From Metallyticus violacea (lineage: Eukaryota > Arthropoda > Insecta > Mantodea > Metallyticidae), in NCBI GenBank assembly GCA_030762175.1, contig CM060846.1, positions 240,633,012-240,697,011 of the forward strand: DNA of 64,000 nt, written 5' to 3'. Each line of letters opens with the position of its first letter. The stretch's first letter is position 1. The notes beneath the pieces are model-generated. The model saw only the letters and a program-made list of their open reading frames with translations, did not search any database and was not told the DNA's origin. Both the position numbers and the translations under genes were made by a program. Below are positions 1-11,314 of this stretch, one piece after another.

Positions 1-107
1 AAATAGCAGAGGTTCAGTCAGCAACTGAAGATGGGAGAGATTCTCCCGAAACGCGTCTTACTTAAGAGTAAGTGAATGGAGTTAGTGTAAGAATGTGTAT
101 ACATGAG
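1..107 (+). mobile_element. Penelope-like element terminus (partial)
   Basis: The window opens inside the end of a Penelope-like element whose body lies to the left. The stretch matches the termini of the better preserved PLEs at 49340-49440 and, in reverse, 7350-7430: a CTGAAGATGGGAG hairpin, GAAAC, then the tail AAGTGAATGGAGTTAGTGT. In the copy near 49.3 kb this block directly follows the stop codon of the GIY-YIG protein, so it is either the 3' end or a pseudo-LTR. No coding sequence of this copy is inside the window. Confidence 0.75.
25..57 (+). ncRNA. Hammerhead-ribozyme-like motif in PLE terminus
   Basis: The motif reads CTGAAGA, then a hairpin GGGAGA/TCTCCC, then GAAAC, two bases, and GTC. 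This satisfies the core CUGANGA-stem II-GAAA-stem III-UH of a type I hammerhead with a very short stem III (one A-U pair plus one C-G pair). Stem I pairing of the flanks is weak by eye (AGCAA with TTACT, one mismatch). Penelope-like elements are known to carry minimal hammerheads; cleavage by this copy is inferred, not shown. Confidence 0.6.
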
Positions 108-724
108 TTGAAGTTAATTAATGTCATTTTATAAATACATAGCTGGTTTAATCTATCAGTTTCAATATTAATAAAATGGAATATATGCAGAAATCATTGC
201 ATTTGTTATGGGGTACCAAGTGCCCTGTTTCTATTTATCTCTCAGAAGTTGCATATTTCCATTTAAAAGTTAAGGTAACCCATTGGTGAAAAATAGACCA
301 AAATGACAAAATTTATAATTTTCTGCTTTTTGCACCATAATCAAATTTAAACTTTTGGCTTTGATTTCCATGTTTTTATTTACATATCTGCAGCCTTTAA
401 ATAGTATAATGGAGGTATTTAAATGGCTGTGAGCAATGGGGTGTGGTAATTTAAATCCCTAGAATCACTTGAGGATTCTTTTTAACTTAATATCCATTAT
501 ATTTACATTTTAATTATGTCGCTTTTTGTAGTAAATTTGCTGAAACAAGGTGGCTACAATGACTTTAATATCTGAGAGACATCTGTTAAAAAAATTATAA
601 GATTTCTTTCTTTGGATAGAGGAAAATGTGCTTAGCAAGCTTGTGCTTGCTTTTTGCTTTATACATGTGTTCTGTGTGGTTTTACTTGAAAGAAAAGTTC
701 AGTAGAGTTTTATAACACAACCAA

Positions 725-788
725 CCTACCTACCTACCTACCTACCTACCTACCTACCTACCTACCTACCTACCTACCTACCTACCTA
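725..788. repeat. (CCTA)n tetranucleotide repeat
   Basis: About sixteen uninterrupted CCTA units. The flank at 817-829 contains CCTAACCTAACC, which resembles the insect telomere unit but is too short to be a telomere. Treated as an ordinary microsatellite. The stretch 110-720 to its left shows only AT-rich sequence with nothing I can assign. Confidence 0.9.
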
Positions 789-846
789 ACCTAAGAAAAC
801 TAGTACAGCTTTATAATACCTAACCTAACCTACCCTGCCTGCCTGC

Positions 847-955
847 AGGTGGTCTAGTGGTAATCATACTTGCTCGTAAAGCCAAGATCATGGGTTTAAT
901 TTCGGCCAGACTGATGGACTTTTTTTGCCATAAAAATCCAAAGTATGGCTTCTTG
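847..955 (+). mobile_element. SINE family B, diverged 5' part
   Basis: Contains a tRNA-like A box (GGTGGTCTAGTGGTAATCAT) and the following body CATAAAAATCCAAAGTATGGCTTC, matching the full family-B SINEs at 14174-14470 and 34605-34908 read in reverse. The B box is degraded (GGGTTTAATTTCG in place of GGGTTCGAACCC). The 3' half is missing. Confidence 0.65.
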
Positions 956-1192
956 GTGGTAAGTGTCCAGGTAGCCTTACAGAAAATGTCACAATCAAAC
1001 TTGGAGCTTATTACCTAAGAGCAATAAAAAAAATATTCCAAATGTTGAGCAAATGAAATCTGCTGTTTATGCTACCCTTTACCACTGCATGCCCACAGAT
1101 GGTCATTCAGAAGATTTTAAATGTCCTGGAGGGGAAAGTTCATAGTGCTTTTACAATCATGCTCTTGCTAAAGCTGAGGATCTTCCAACTCA

Positions 1193-1468
1193 TTTTTTTT
1201 GTGAATGGTGTTTAATGCCTGTTTTTACTACTGAGGCACCACAGGCAGTGGACATGGATGATACATGAGATGAAATATTGGGAAAGGTTTTTTTTAAGGA
1301 AGAAAATGTTCTAGGTCTAAGTTTAGGTACCTCCCCAGCATTTGCCATTTATGAGGACTAAGCATAACCTGGAAAAAATCTCAGTTAGGGAGGGCAGTCC
1401 TGGCAGGATTCGAACACCAGGCTTCCCGCTCACGAGTCCGCGCCTTAACGACCTCCACCCATGGCAGT
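1193..1468 (-). mobile_element. SINE family A, near full length
   Basis: On the minus strand it starts ACTGCCATGGGTGG, has a tRNA-like A box (GTCGTTAAGGCGCGGACTC) and B box (GGTGTTCGAATCC), then the body with TGGCAAATGCTGGGGAGGTACC and the shared tail GTGGTGCCTCAGTAGTAAAAACAGGCATTAAACACC followed by poly-A (poly-T at 1193-1200 on the plus strand). The leading region resembles a class II (Ser/Leu-type) tRNA. Other copies are at 18291-18580 and 58706-58982. No clear target duplication is seen here. Confidence 0.85.
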
Positions 1469-1663
1469 GCTGCAACACACGAAGGTAGCAGAAAAACATA
1501 CATGCCACGACTTCTGCATTCTATTAGCTACAGTACTATGGTTTTCACCCCGGTACCCAAGAGGGTCAGCGAAAGGCAAACTTACGATCTTCGTTTCACA
1601 ACTGTGCCACATATCTTTATCGCTCCCACATCTCTGTTTAAGCCCCTTATTTTCGAAGCGAAG

Positions 1664-1754
1664 CATTTTTTTTTTTTCATTAATTGGTGTTTAATGCCCG
1701 TTTTTACTACTGAGGCACCACAGGCGGTGGGCACTGATGATACATGAGATGAAA
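1664..1754 (-). mobile_element. SINE family A, 3' fragment
   Basis: Only the terminal ~75 bp of family A (GTGTTTAATGCCCGTTTTTACTACTGAGGCACCACAGGC on the plus strand) with its poly-T is present. It lies inside GC-richer sequence belonging to the adjacent LINE, so it appears to be a 5'-truncated insertion in that element. Confidence 0.8.
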
Positions 1755-1959
1755 TGTCCATTAAGGTTCTGAAAGTAACACTCCGCGGTTTACACCCATG
1801 TCATTGTCGACAGCCAATCGTTTTGAGACGCTGTACTCAGCTGTTTGTGAGCGCGAAATTCCTACCTCCAAGAAGGTTATGGGTCAAGTTACACTTGCTT
1901 CGAAGTAATGTCCTACCCATGCGGAAAAAGAAGGGTTTCTTTTTCACACCATCTCATAC

Positions 1960-4640
1960 CATTTGCAATGGCTATCTTTTCGTGGAATGTATGTGAAATT
2001 TGCACCCGTAGACCTAAGCTGGAATTATTGCCTCAGTCAATCCTCTAGTACTGTGCCTGCAGGAGACTAAGCTTCATCTTTAGGACTTGTTTTCTTCTTC
2101 GTGGCTATTTTTCAGTGCGTTTCGACCTTACAGCAGATGATGGTACTCCCGCACATGGCGGAATGGTGATCTTGATCCGAGGTGATGTTTACAGCTCCCA
2201 GCTACCGTTGCAGTCTATGTTACAGGCTAATGCACTTATCGTTTCTTTCACTACCCTCACATTTTCTGTCTGCAACGTCTGCCTCCATCTTGTGTCACCT
2301 CAAAAATGGACCTTGAAGAGTTTTCCCAGAAAGCACCAATTTTTCATCTGCTGAGAGATTTTAATGCACACCATCCCTTTTGGGGTTCTACATGGAGTGC
2401 GCAAGAGGCGCCATGGTTAAACATTTTGGACCGCCTTAACTTGTTTTTTCTCAGTACCTGTGAACCTACTTTTCTTTCCGACTTCAATAACAGCTTTTCA
2501 CATCCGAATCTATATGTTTGTTCTACTTCTGTTTCAGTTCATCTTACTCGAAACGTCATCTCTAATAATTATACCAGCGATCCCTCTACAAGCAAATTGC
2601 ATCTTTTATCTTCACAAGTACATCTACAGTAAATGCAGAACTAGCTTCTCCACAAAGCCGATTAAAGCTTTTTCGTACTCTGGAAGTATTCTCAGATGGC
2701 GATTATGACTCCGTCTATGCCACTGTTTAGCGCCTCAAGTGCTTTATGCTTTCCGCTGCAATGTGTTCTAATCCCCGCTTGTATGCACAGCCCAAACGTC
2801 TCCCGGTCTCTTGTTGAACCTACGAATGCTGAGTTGCAGTGTAAACACGCCGAGGGTTCATCCCACTATGAAGAACATGATTCGCTACAAAATTTTGCGT
2901 GCTAAATGCCGTCAAATACTCAAGAATGGAGTGCCTTTAACCGGTGACTTCTTCTTCTGTTACACAGGATACGCTCCGTTGCGTGGCGGATAGGCCTAGT
3001 CCAATCTTAACGATCAGAAATGCATTGTTGTTCCTCTTGTTGACAAAGCCGACACCCTGAAATAACTTTTGCTCCTCCAGCGTTCCGCGCTTTTGAGTCA
3101 CAGGCGGAATCTACGGGCTTCCCCTTTCGACAATCAGGAGTGCTATAATGTCGTGTTTACATCCCGCGAGCTAGAGCGTGCGCTCCGGAATCGGACGTAT
3201 TCACCTAGCTGTCTTGCAACAGCTTTCAGCAGACAGTGAAATTTTTTTACTCCAGTTGTTCAACCGCATCTGGAGTAACAGCATGTTACGCAGCGATTGG
3301 GCTAATAATCATTCTATTTTTAAACTTGGAAAGGACAGAAATCTTTCTTCAAGTTACCATCACATTTACCTAATTAGTTGTTCCTTTTGCAAGGTAATGG
3401 AACGCATGGTTGACGGCTGGCTCGAAATTAAGACATTTTAGACCAATGTTCAATGCGGTTTTTGTGGGCACCGCTCCTTCGTCGATCATTTAGTGTCTTC
3501 GATCCTTGTTGTGGATGGACACATGATAATGAGAAAAGGTCGCCGTTTTCTTTGACATTGAAAAACTTCTCTTGGAGAAGCGCCATCTTCACTTCCAGAA
3601 TGGAATATTCACGGTCGACTTTTTACTTTTCCTTCAAAAGATAATAAAAGACCGGTTCTTAATGTGCGTGTGGGTTGTTTTATCCCCTCGATTTATTCAG
3701 AACAGAAAACCTTACGCCTCGGTGCCCAGTGTCACACTGCCATCACTACCAATCCTATCAGAAATGTCTGCCATCAGGGATTTCGTTGAGTTGTTTGCTG
3801 AGTACTTTGTTTTCTCGATTTGTTTTTCAGAGTACCTGCAATTTAGAATGCCCCCCCCCCCAATGCTTTCTCTAGCTCGGAGTATCAACTACGGCTTCCG
3901 TTTTTCTGCTAGAACATCGTGTAATGATTTCTGGCGCAGCAAGGAATGTCTCTCGCCTTCGCCCAGATTCGCTATCTTTGCAGACGAAATCAAATTTGGC
4001 ATTTGATAGCCTTAAAGGAAACGATGTCGGTCCTCACATAATCGCAATAAAAGCACGGATGAGCGCTCTCTAAGTATTGTAGGTGTTTTAGTCGGCACTT
4101 ATTAGGAATCCAACATTTTTGTGCTTATATCACTGTGACCATGCTTAAACTGGATTATTCTTTTGTTCGCCCATCAGTTCTGCATTGGTTAAATAATATC
4201 CAACACAAGGGTATCCGGTTTCTTCTTGGGGTCTTTTAAACCAGCCCCCTTATTAGCCTCTGCGTGGAATTTGCCGAGCCTTCCCTATCCTTTCGTAGTA
4301 ATGAACTTCTTTACCACGATTTTGGCTGATTGAATGATTAACCTGATTACCAATATCCCTCGATGGCCAATGTAATACGAGCTATTACTCCATGAGTATG
4401 CAGGGCTTTAGTTTTCGGCTACTTCCGCGGAAATCAGAAGCTAAGATACCTGCCGCGTTTGTCTTAAGGGAAACCCATCTCTTTCTTTGGCAACACACGG
4501 ATACCCACATACATCTTGAGCTCACGTTCTTTTCTAAGTCCACGACTGCCGACTGCGTTCTTCGACACTATTTTTTTTCTCCCCCTTTTGATGGCTCAAA
4601 GGACGATGCGGAAGTAGATCAGGCTTGAAAATTGTCTTTT
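1960..4640 (+). pseudogene. Jockey-type LINE ORF2 pseudogene (endonuclease + reverse transcriptase)
   Basis: Successive frames give pieces of a non-LTR retrotransposon polyprotein. Near 1970 is AIFSWNV, the expected start of an apurinic-type endonuclease (QWN motif). Near 2156 is GGMVILIRGDVYSS, and near 2355 LLRDFNAHHPFWGS, the DFNAHHPLWG block typical of Jockey-clade endonucleases. Around 3240-3400 is the palm lead-in (FNRIWSNSMLRSDWA, GKDRNLSSSYHHI, KVMERMVDGWL). The catalytic YxDD block is not readable. At 4040-4630 are remnants of the C-terminal part. There are many stops and frameshifts, so it is dead. Its GC content is visibly higher than the flanks from about 1380 to 4640; 1469-1960 probably belongs to the same element upstream of ORF2 but shows no motif I can name. 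Confidence 0.8.
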
Positions 4641-5239
4641 GGCATCTAGATTTCCTGTATTGTTCATCAAAATTTTAGAATGAAATTAAATAAAGCCGTA
4701 ACTACCCTTCCATCAGCTAAGCAATAAGTCAAAGGTGAAAACTGACACATCTTCATTTACCCTCTTTTTAGAGCCTGTACATTCATATCCTTTGGCAATC
4801 CAATATGATTTGAATGTTATGTTCCAATGGCATTTGTCATTCTTTTATATAAACAATAACTTAGAGGAGCTGTACCAGTTGTATAGATATACAGTAGGAT
4901 GTAAATAAATGTTCAAATTTATATCGGTAATAGGATTAAAAAGTTGCTTATGATGTTATAAGAGAGCACAAAAAAAAAAAAATCTATAAACTGATTTTTC
5001 ACCGAAGCACAATACCTTTAAAGTTGCAAAAATTATAGTCACGCCAAGCATGTTTCATTCATTTTTAGATGTATAATGGAGGTGCAGACTGCTAAATCAG
5101 GTTTTGATGCTTCCAGACTCTCCCCCACGAATCAAGTAGCATACAACAAAGGGGTGGGGAAGTGCATATCTTGACATTCCTCACCTCAGCTTCAGTATCT
5201 CCTGAGCTGAGTTTAGAGAAGTGTTGTTATAAGTTGCAA
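4641..5239. other. AT-rich stretch, nothing recognised
   Basis: No ORF, motif or repeat that I can support. The first bases may be the untranslated end of the LINE ending near 4640. Confidence 0.5.
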
Positions 5240-6781
5240 GTTAAATAATATAACATTAACCATGGCTAAGTTAAGTGTAAAAACAACTATGATTAAAGAC
5301 AAGACAAATGTTATGCAAAGTTACTGCTATCGCCAGTGCTATAATGGAAGATGTTGGTATTGTGTCAGAAGAATATCCCAATAAGTTTATAGACAAAATC
5401 AAAGTGCAGAGGGAAGTGTTAAAAAATTCATGAAAAGTTTGTGAAAATGTGTCAAGAGAAAGTGTTAAACCATTGGGTGTATACTTTGACAGAAGAAAAG
5501 TTCGGACTCTAAAAATGATTAAGAAAGACAGGAAAAACTACTGTGAAATTAAGGCTGAAGAGCACTATGTCACTGAAGAAGTTCCTGGAAGCATATATCT
5601 TGGTCAGGTTTCGTTAACTGGCCGAGCAACTGCGAAAAACATTGCTTCAGCCATTCTAAGAAAAATGGCAGAACATGATATAGAGATAGACACATGTAAT
5701 TTAATGGCGATAGGGTGTAATGGAACTGTTTTTCACATAGGACTGGAAGGAGGAGTCATTCCAAATAGGATGTACTTTCAAGTGGTGTATTTGTCTTTTG
5801 TACTTCGCTGAGTTCTCTTTGCGCCATTTATTGAGAGATGTAGATGGGTGCACTACAGGATCCTCAACCTTTTCAGGTCATATTGGAAAGCTTTCAGAAA
5901 ACTGTGAAGTCAGCCTGTCACAAATTTGATCAATTATATTCAGAACTTCTTAATAAACTGTTAAAGATCTTATCTCTGATGATAAATATCTACTGAAAAT
6001 TGCCTGAGCTATAATCTGTCAAAAATATGAATGAAACTAGAAAATTAAAAACCAGGAAAGCGAGTCATGCATGCTGGCTACAACCAAATCCAGAATGGTT
6101 CATCTCTACATTTCTACAGAAAATCCGTCCAAGGGACTCAAAACTTTGACAGAATTTGTTGTGAAGGTTTGTGGTTTCAGATAAAATTCAATCCTCATTG
6201 TAAAGATGGTTCCAAACATATTTTCTTAGCTATTAGTCCATCCAGATTTTTCAGTGATAATTACAGACATATAGATCATAGTGTAATATCAAGAAATGTC
6301 TTTTATTGTTGTCCAGAAAACATGTTATTGGTAATGATATTTGATGACATCCAAAATATGAGATTGCTAACAGTGCAGCAAATTATTCAGGCAAGAGCTC
6401 TGAAAACAGTTGAAAGCTATGCTAAAATTTCTTACCTTCCAAAACTGGAAATTAAATGTCTCAGCTACATGCTATGTAGATTTGATTGATTGGGAAGAGA
6501 ACACAGTGACAGAACCTCCAGCTTTAAGCAACACCAAAACATGCAAGTTTCAGGAATTCCTAAAGAATGGATCTGTTCCTGACAGAGAGATTCCTGCATT
6601 TCCGTGGCATAAACAAGCTGTTCAGAGACTTGTTAAAGTTTTAATTGAGACTGCATTATCTGTATATAGAAATAAAGAAAGAGATGGGTACATATGGTCG
6701 AAACTTGATGCAAGAATGATTCTGCCCATAACATATGAGAAGAAAAGTGAATTCTTTGGCTTGAGAAAAAGAACTTACTCA
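5240..6781 (+). pseudogene. Broken ORF of an unnamed multicopy (transposon-like) protein
   Basis: A protein of roughly 450-500 residues can be followed through several frame changes. The piece 5449-5811 is open for 120 codons (VKPLGVYFDRRKVRTLKMI, VPGSIYLGQVSLTG, NLMAIGCNGTVFHIGLEGGV). Degenerate frames continue through 5811-6400, and 6410-6781 gives VDLIDWEENTVTEPPAL and FPWHKQAVQRLVKVLIETA. The GCNGT-x-GG block and the C-terminal FP-H-QAV-R segment remind me of uncharacterised multicopy proteins found in arthropod genomes, which may be transposase-derived. I cannot assign a family. At least two frameshifts and stops around 5810 and 6005 argue that it is not functional. Confidence 0.5.
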
Positions 6782-7288
6782 TGAAATTTATCATTCAGTG
6801 AATTCATATTAAAATTAGAATAATATGTGGGTGGGTTGGATAGAATTCTAAAGCAGCTACCTCCACAGCAGGTTCTGGGTTGATGTAGCCTGTAACACGT
6901 GTTGTAGAAACACATATCATTTATATAATAAATTCTGAATCCACAGACCACATCAGAGTTACAGACTACATTAAGCAAAGAGCCAGGTAAAACAGAAATT
7001 ATACACCCAAATTGTTAAAATTTTAAAGTGATTGCGATTCTGTCAAAATGTTGTTAAGGATCTCCAAATTTTGTATACATAATAAAGAGGTCTTTATGCA
7101 ACTTTTTAATCCCATTCCGATTTGAATTAAAAAAAATAATTCAATACACCATAATATACAGTCTTACCCTGATCAAACACAGGTTCGATGAGATGCATGA
7201 CTGTGTAGCCAGATAATCCCAAGTCTTTTTCTCCTGTACTATCAGTCCCTTTGCTAGTGTAAATACAGCTATTTTAGACATACTATCA

Positions 7289-8218
7289 TTTAAATATTGT
7301 ACTTATGGAGCTGCTGACAATGGAGCGGCAATATAACCTAAACTTAGGTATTCATTTTTTACACTAAACTCCATTCACTTACACAAAAGTAAGATGCGTT
7401 TTGGAAGAATCTCTCCCATCTTCAGTTGTTCACTGAACCGCCATTACTTGAAATGATGGCTGGACAAATGGATGTTCCTGTGGTGGCCTCTGTTGATTAA
7501 AGGAGGAAGTTGCTGAGTTCATCCATAGGAGGAAACTGGAAATTCATTAGGTTTTCTCTATTTTTTAATATGAAAAATTTTTCCCAAGTTGATAACTCCA
7601 ATGGGTTGTGAAGATGTTTTAGCAGTTTAATTCCTAGTTTTATTTCATGGTTTTGGTCCAAAAGTGAGCTGCTACTGTTGATTTATCCACCTGTTTAAAC
7701 CAAATATTCCTAAAATGCTCTTTCCTCCGAATTTCCAAATTTCTTTTTGTTTTGTCTATGTAGCTCTGTTCACAATCTGCACAGTTTATTTCGTAAATTC
7801 CTGATTTCTGTTCTGTTGGTATGGAATCTTTTACTGTGCAACCTAATAAATTCTTGATGATGTATCTGTTCTTTGGGGCTAACATTATCCCATGTTCTTT
7901 GAAGATTTTCTTGAACTTGTTGTGGTAAATTGGATGGTAGGTGAAACTTTTGAATTTGTATTCTTCTTTTGTGATTTTCAGTGTGGATACCCTTATCCCT
8001 TTTTGTCATTTAGATTTATTGATAATTTTTATCACTGTGTCTTTGTTGAAACCATTGATTATAGCTGTCTTTATTATTTGTTTGTATTTATTTTGTACTC
8101 TGCTTCTGTGAGTGGAATATTCATCAATATGTGTGCCAAACTGTGAAAAACTGCATATTTGTCTGGAATGGGGTTATAACTCTCATTTAAAAAAAAATGA
8201 ATACCTAAGTTTAGGTTA
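7289..8218 (-). mobile_element. Penelope-like element, 5'-truncated, inserted in piggyBac relic
   Basis: Minus-strand frames give the PLE connector and GIY-YIG endonuclease: MLAPKNRYIIKNLLG, SGIYEINCADCEQSYI (GIY...YI), DKTKRNLEIRRKEHFRN and VAAHFW. The region 7885-8190 holds the connector in two frames (VSTLKITKEEYKFKSFTYHP). There is no reverse transcriptase, so the copy is truncated at its 5' end. The 3' end carries the hammerhead-like block and the AAGTGAATGGAG tail. Flanking direct repeats TACTATCA at 7281-7288 and 8219-8226 look like the target duplication. Ends carry a 29-bp inverted repeat, listed separately. Confidence 0.85.
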
Positions 8219-8220
8219 TA
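7332..8220. repeat. 29-bp perfect inverted repeat at the ends of the PLE
   Basis: Positions 7332-7360 and 8192-8220 are exact reverse complements, containing ACCTAAACTTAGGT, itself a near palindrome. In the element's orientation the 3' terminus is therefore repeated, inverted, at its truncated 5' edge. This is a small version of the fold-back structure seen at 48.5-49.5 and 50.8-53.7 kb. Confidence 0.9.
7393..7425 (-). ncRNA. Hammerhead-like motif, core mutated
   Basis: Minus strand reads CTGAAGA, hairpin arms GGGAGA/TCTTCC, then AAAAC, GC, ATC. The GAAA of the core is AAAA here, which should abolish self-cleavage. Otherwise colinear with the motif at 25-57. Confidence 0.5.
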
Positions 8221-9608
8221 CTATCACTATTACTTTCACAAAGATCAAAATTTTTTATGCCTAATCTGGCTCCTTTTGTTTTGATATATTGCTTCCAACC
8301 AAGCAGTCCTTCCAGAGCATCAAGTTTTATCAAGAGTGACCTTTTCACCAGGAACGTAATTTTTTTTGAATTTTGAAATGAGGTAACACAAAAATTTTTG
8401 TGTAATTTATCATCTGTACATGTTTTCTGTGCTGGTGAAATGAAGAAATTGCAATATAGACGAAAACCTGTAGTTTGACATGCCTCTTTCAAAAAATGGA
8501 GTTGCTAGCATGTCATCTGTAGACCAGCACATGTCCAATGTAAGTTTTCCATAACACCCATGAGAATAATTATGCCAAGTAGCCTGTAAATTTTCTTCTA
8601 AGTTATATCGGACCACTTCTGAATCCTGCTTTGCCTTCAGAGGTCAGAACTTCCTGCACTTTAAGGTTATATACATTTGTTCCAGTAGCTATGACAGTTA
8701 CTAAATTTGCAGTAAAAAATTTGTAAAAAAAATCAATTGAGTGGTTGTGAACTGTGTACAGGTTATACTCTGAAAAACATATTTTTTTGTGCCACAATGG
8801 GTTTTGGAACTCCATAATCCTGTCTCTGCACTAATATCTGCAGGAACAAGTTTGCTAAATGAGCTAAAGGTACACCAGTAGTTGAAGCCATGATTCAAAC
8901 TGCAAATAACAAGTCTGTAACTTTGTAATTCCTTGCCAAGTGAACCTTGTCTCATTAATATTGGGCTGAAATGAAAATGTTTTCAATAAACAAACCCAAA
9001 CATGTGGTGCCAAGAACAGATTCTGGTATCAAGTTGCTTATTTATATCTTAGCAGCTGAGAATTGTATAGCTGACCTGAGCACAACAAGCTAAGCTTATT
9101 GTATCATGTAAACACAATCATATGATTCAACTTTGTCTAAAGGCACACTCATGTATGTATATAAAAACCTACTCTCTATGAATGATAAAGAAGTGTGTGT
9201 GTGGTGCTGCTGATTTGCATTACATCATACATTTATCCCCTTAAAATATTTCTGAAGTGTTGTATGCTGGCTCAGCTATGAACAGAGAGCAAGAGCTTGC
9301 AATAAACAAGAGTGTTGAATGTTAGTAGCATTTGAGAGTAAACATATGGAGAATTATTTTAGCTCCATAAATTGTAATCAAAGACATGTAAAATACATTC
9401 CATTTGTTTTTTGCAAATAAATACAGTAATACTTAACTAAAAATGTTAATTCAGTTTTTGTTTCATTAAAATATGACAAAAATAAGCAAAATATAAAGGT
9501 TTGTTCTGCAATGCAAATATTTAAATTGCAGGCCATTTAAATACCTAGATCTGTTTATTGGGTATCCAGGAGCAGTCAGTGCCGGGGTTTAAATGGCCAT
9601 TGGGCAAT

Positions 9609-9832
9609 GGGTTAAGGACGCTCTTTAACATCTCAGGTCATCAGCATCCCATTGAATTCAGGACATCAAATGGCTGATAAATTTTGCTCAGAGGCCTCTT
9701 CTTTCAGGCTTGAGATTCTTTTTCTTGCTGTAAATCTGCGACATGGGACCCACAGTTTTATTTTCCTTCTGAAGAAAGCTATATCTGAAAAAATCCATTG
9801 ACACTGCCCAGGATTGAACCTGCAATCTTAGG
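9609..9832 (-). mobile_element. SINE family B, diverged
   Basis: Shares GACGCTCTTTAACATCTCAG, TTTTGCTCAGAGGCCTC, GACATGGGACCCA and AAAAAATCCATTG with family B. The tRNA-like head is degraded (B box reads GGTTCAATCC in reverse), and the poly-A side has been lost. It is an older copy than those at 14.2 and 34.6 kb. Confidence 0.75.
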
Positions 9833-9839
9833 AAGGGGT

Positions 9840-10290
9840 ATAAGGGCAAAATAATGGAAAGGAAACTATAATATTGGTTTAGGATTAACAGGCTAGGGGA
9901 AGAAAATATTCTGCAACAATACTTAATTTTGCAAGAATAGATAAAACAAAGAGGTGCCTGGGTTAAGGAAATTTTAAAAAATCAGTAAGGAAGACATATG
10001 GAAAGATAGGGAATTAAAGGAAAAGCTTTTATGAAAGAAATTAAGCTAAGGTTTGAAGAAATTGAAGTGCAAGAAAAAGTTGGTGGCTTTAATAATAAAA
10101 CAAACTCTAGGCGCATGAAAAAAATTTGGCATAGGAAAAAATATGTTGAATGTAAGAATGACAGAAAATGATTTGCTATTTCAGAATTGGAGAGGAAGTT
10201 AGAGAAAATGAGGAAGAACTGGTTGAGGGAAATTAATAAACAAGTTAAAGAAGTAAAATATACAGAAAATTATAAGAGATTATTATTTTA
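9840..10290 (+). pseudogene. LINE 3'-region fragment
   Basis: Frames give WHRKKYVECK, EIKLRFEEIEVQEKVGGF and SELERKLEKMRKNWLREINKQ, a lysine/glutamate-rich pattern like the region after the reverse transcriptase in the LINE family that occupies 57.7-64 kb. That part of the intact family lies outside this window, so the match rests on pattern and my recollection of such LINEs, not on a direct comparison. No catalytic motif is present. Confidence 0.4.
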
Positions 10291-11264
10291 ATTACATATG
10301 TATGAATCCAACATCTTGATAACCAGTGTTATGAATATGGGATCAATAAGAAAATTAACCACTTTGTAGCCAATGAACTGTTGATTGCATAATTCAGTAA
10401 ACTGTACCTTACTTTATATTTGTTATATTGAGCATTGAATAAATTTATTAATTCATTCACTCTCTCACTCATTTCCCTTTATTTATCAATTTAAAACTGA
10501 AATATAGCCCATAGTTAATGAAATACTGTAACATCAGTTAGGATAAAAAAAAAAAAGGAATAAATGGACTGATGGTTTAAACAGTGACAATAGCGAAACA
10601 GCCATTACAAGACGGTAATGCCTCTGAGTGAGTGTATAACCAATGAGCAGTGCTTCCTTGAAAGAGAACACCCTGCCTCATCTTTCGGAAAATTTTCTCC
10701 ACAGTTGCATTTCATAATTTGAAATTAAATTTGCATAATAATGACTTGATATTGTGGCTCCTATCTACAAATATCAAGTAATCTTATACATCCCAGAAAG
10801 AGACAACATGATTTTTGCCTACTGATAGATGCATCTGAATGCCTTAGGAATGGAGACTTCTTATGTTTCCATCCTTTACTTAGTACCCTTGTTTCAGGAT
10901 CATAGTGATGGATGCATTACCGAACAGCAGTCATAAATATGTCAAGAAATTTCTGTTTCTTCACCTGAAAATACCTTAAATGATGCTATCAATTGTTGAC
11001 TAAACCATTTTTGAGTACGTGTTAACATTCACAGTGCCATCATCTCTTAACTCTTTAGTTAAAATATTGTGCTAGAATATAAGATGCCTATTTCCTATAC
11101 TATATATTGGAGAGTCACTTGTCAGTCTTTCAACAGTAAATTATATACTTTATTTGTTTTCCTCAGTTGTAACAATTTTTCAAGGACCATTAACATTTCA
11201 TCTTTCACAAGATGTTCTGCTAATTTTAAACTCATCATACCATCTGTTTACTATATCATTAGAC
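10291..11264. other. AT-rich stretch, nothing recognised
   Basis: No coding or repeat feature that I can support, apart from a short A-run near 10546. Confidence 0.5.
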
Positions 11265-11314
11265 ATCCCTACCGCCTGTGGTGCCTCAGTAGTGAAAACG
11301 GGCGTTAAACACTA

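Larger units (their letters stand above)
7140..8990 (-). pseudogene. piggyBac-type transposase pseudogene, split by a PLE
   Basis: Reading the minus strand from 8815, the frames give VDFFY-like NHSIDFFYKFF, then the block ending YIGHVLVYR (usual YWS), then KLDALEGLLGWKQYI (LDESL block with the first catalytic Asp kept), and TKGARLGIKNFDLCESNS. The sequence stops at 8219 and resumes at 7288 with IVNSCIYTSKGTDSTGEKDLGLSG, exactly the continuation expected in piggyBac proteins (NFIVYTGKGT). After GKTVYYGVL near 7140 similarity fades, so the second and third catalytic Asp regions are lost or unreadable. The separate piece 6775-6978 is not clearly part of it. Several stops and frameshifts make it inactive. 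Confidence 0.8.

Noticed and set aside
817..829. CCTAACCTAACC as a telomere remnant
   Set aside because: Only two to three units next to a CCTA microsatellite; slippage explains it.
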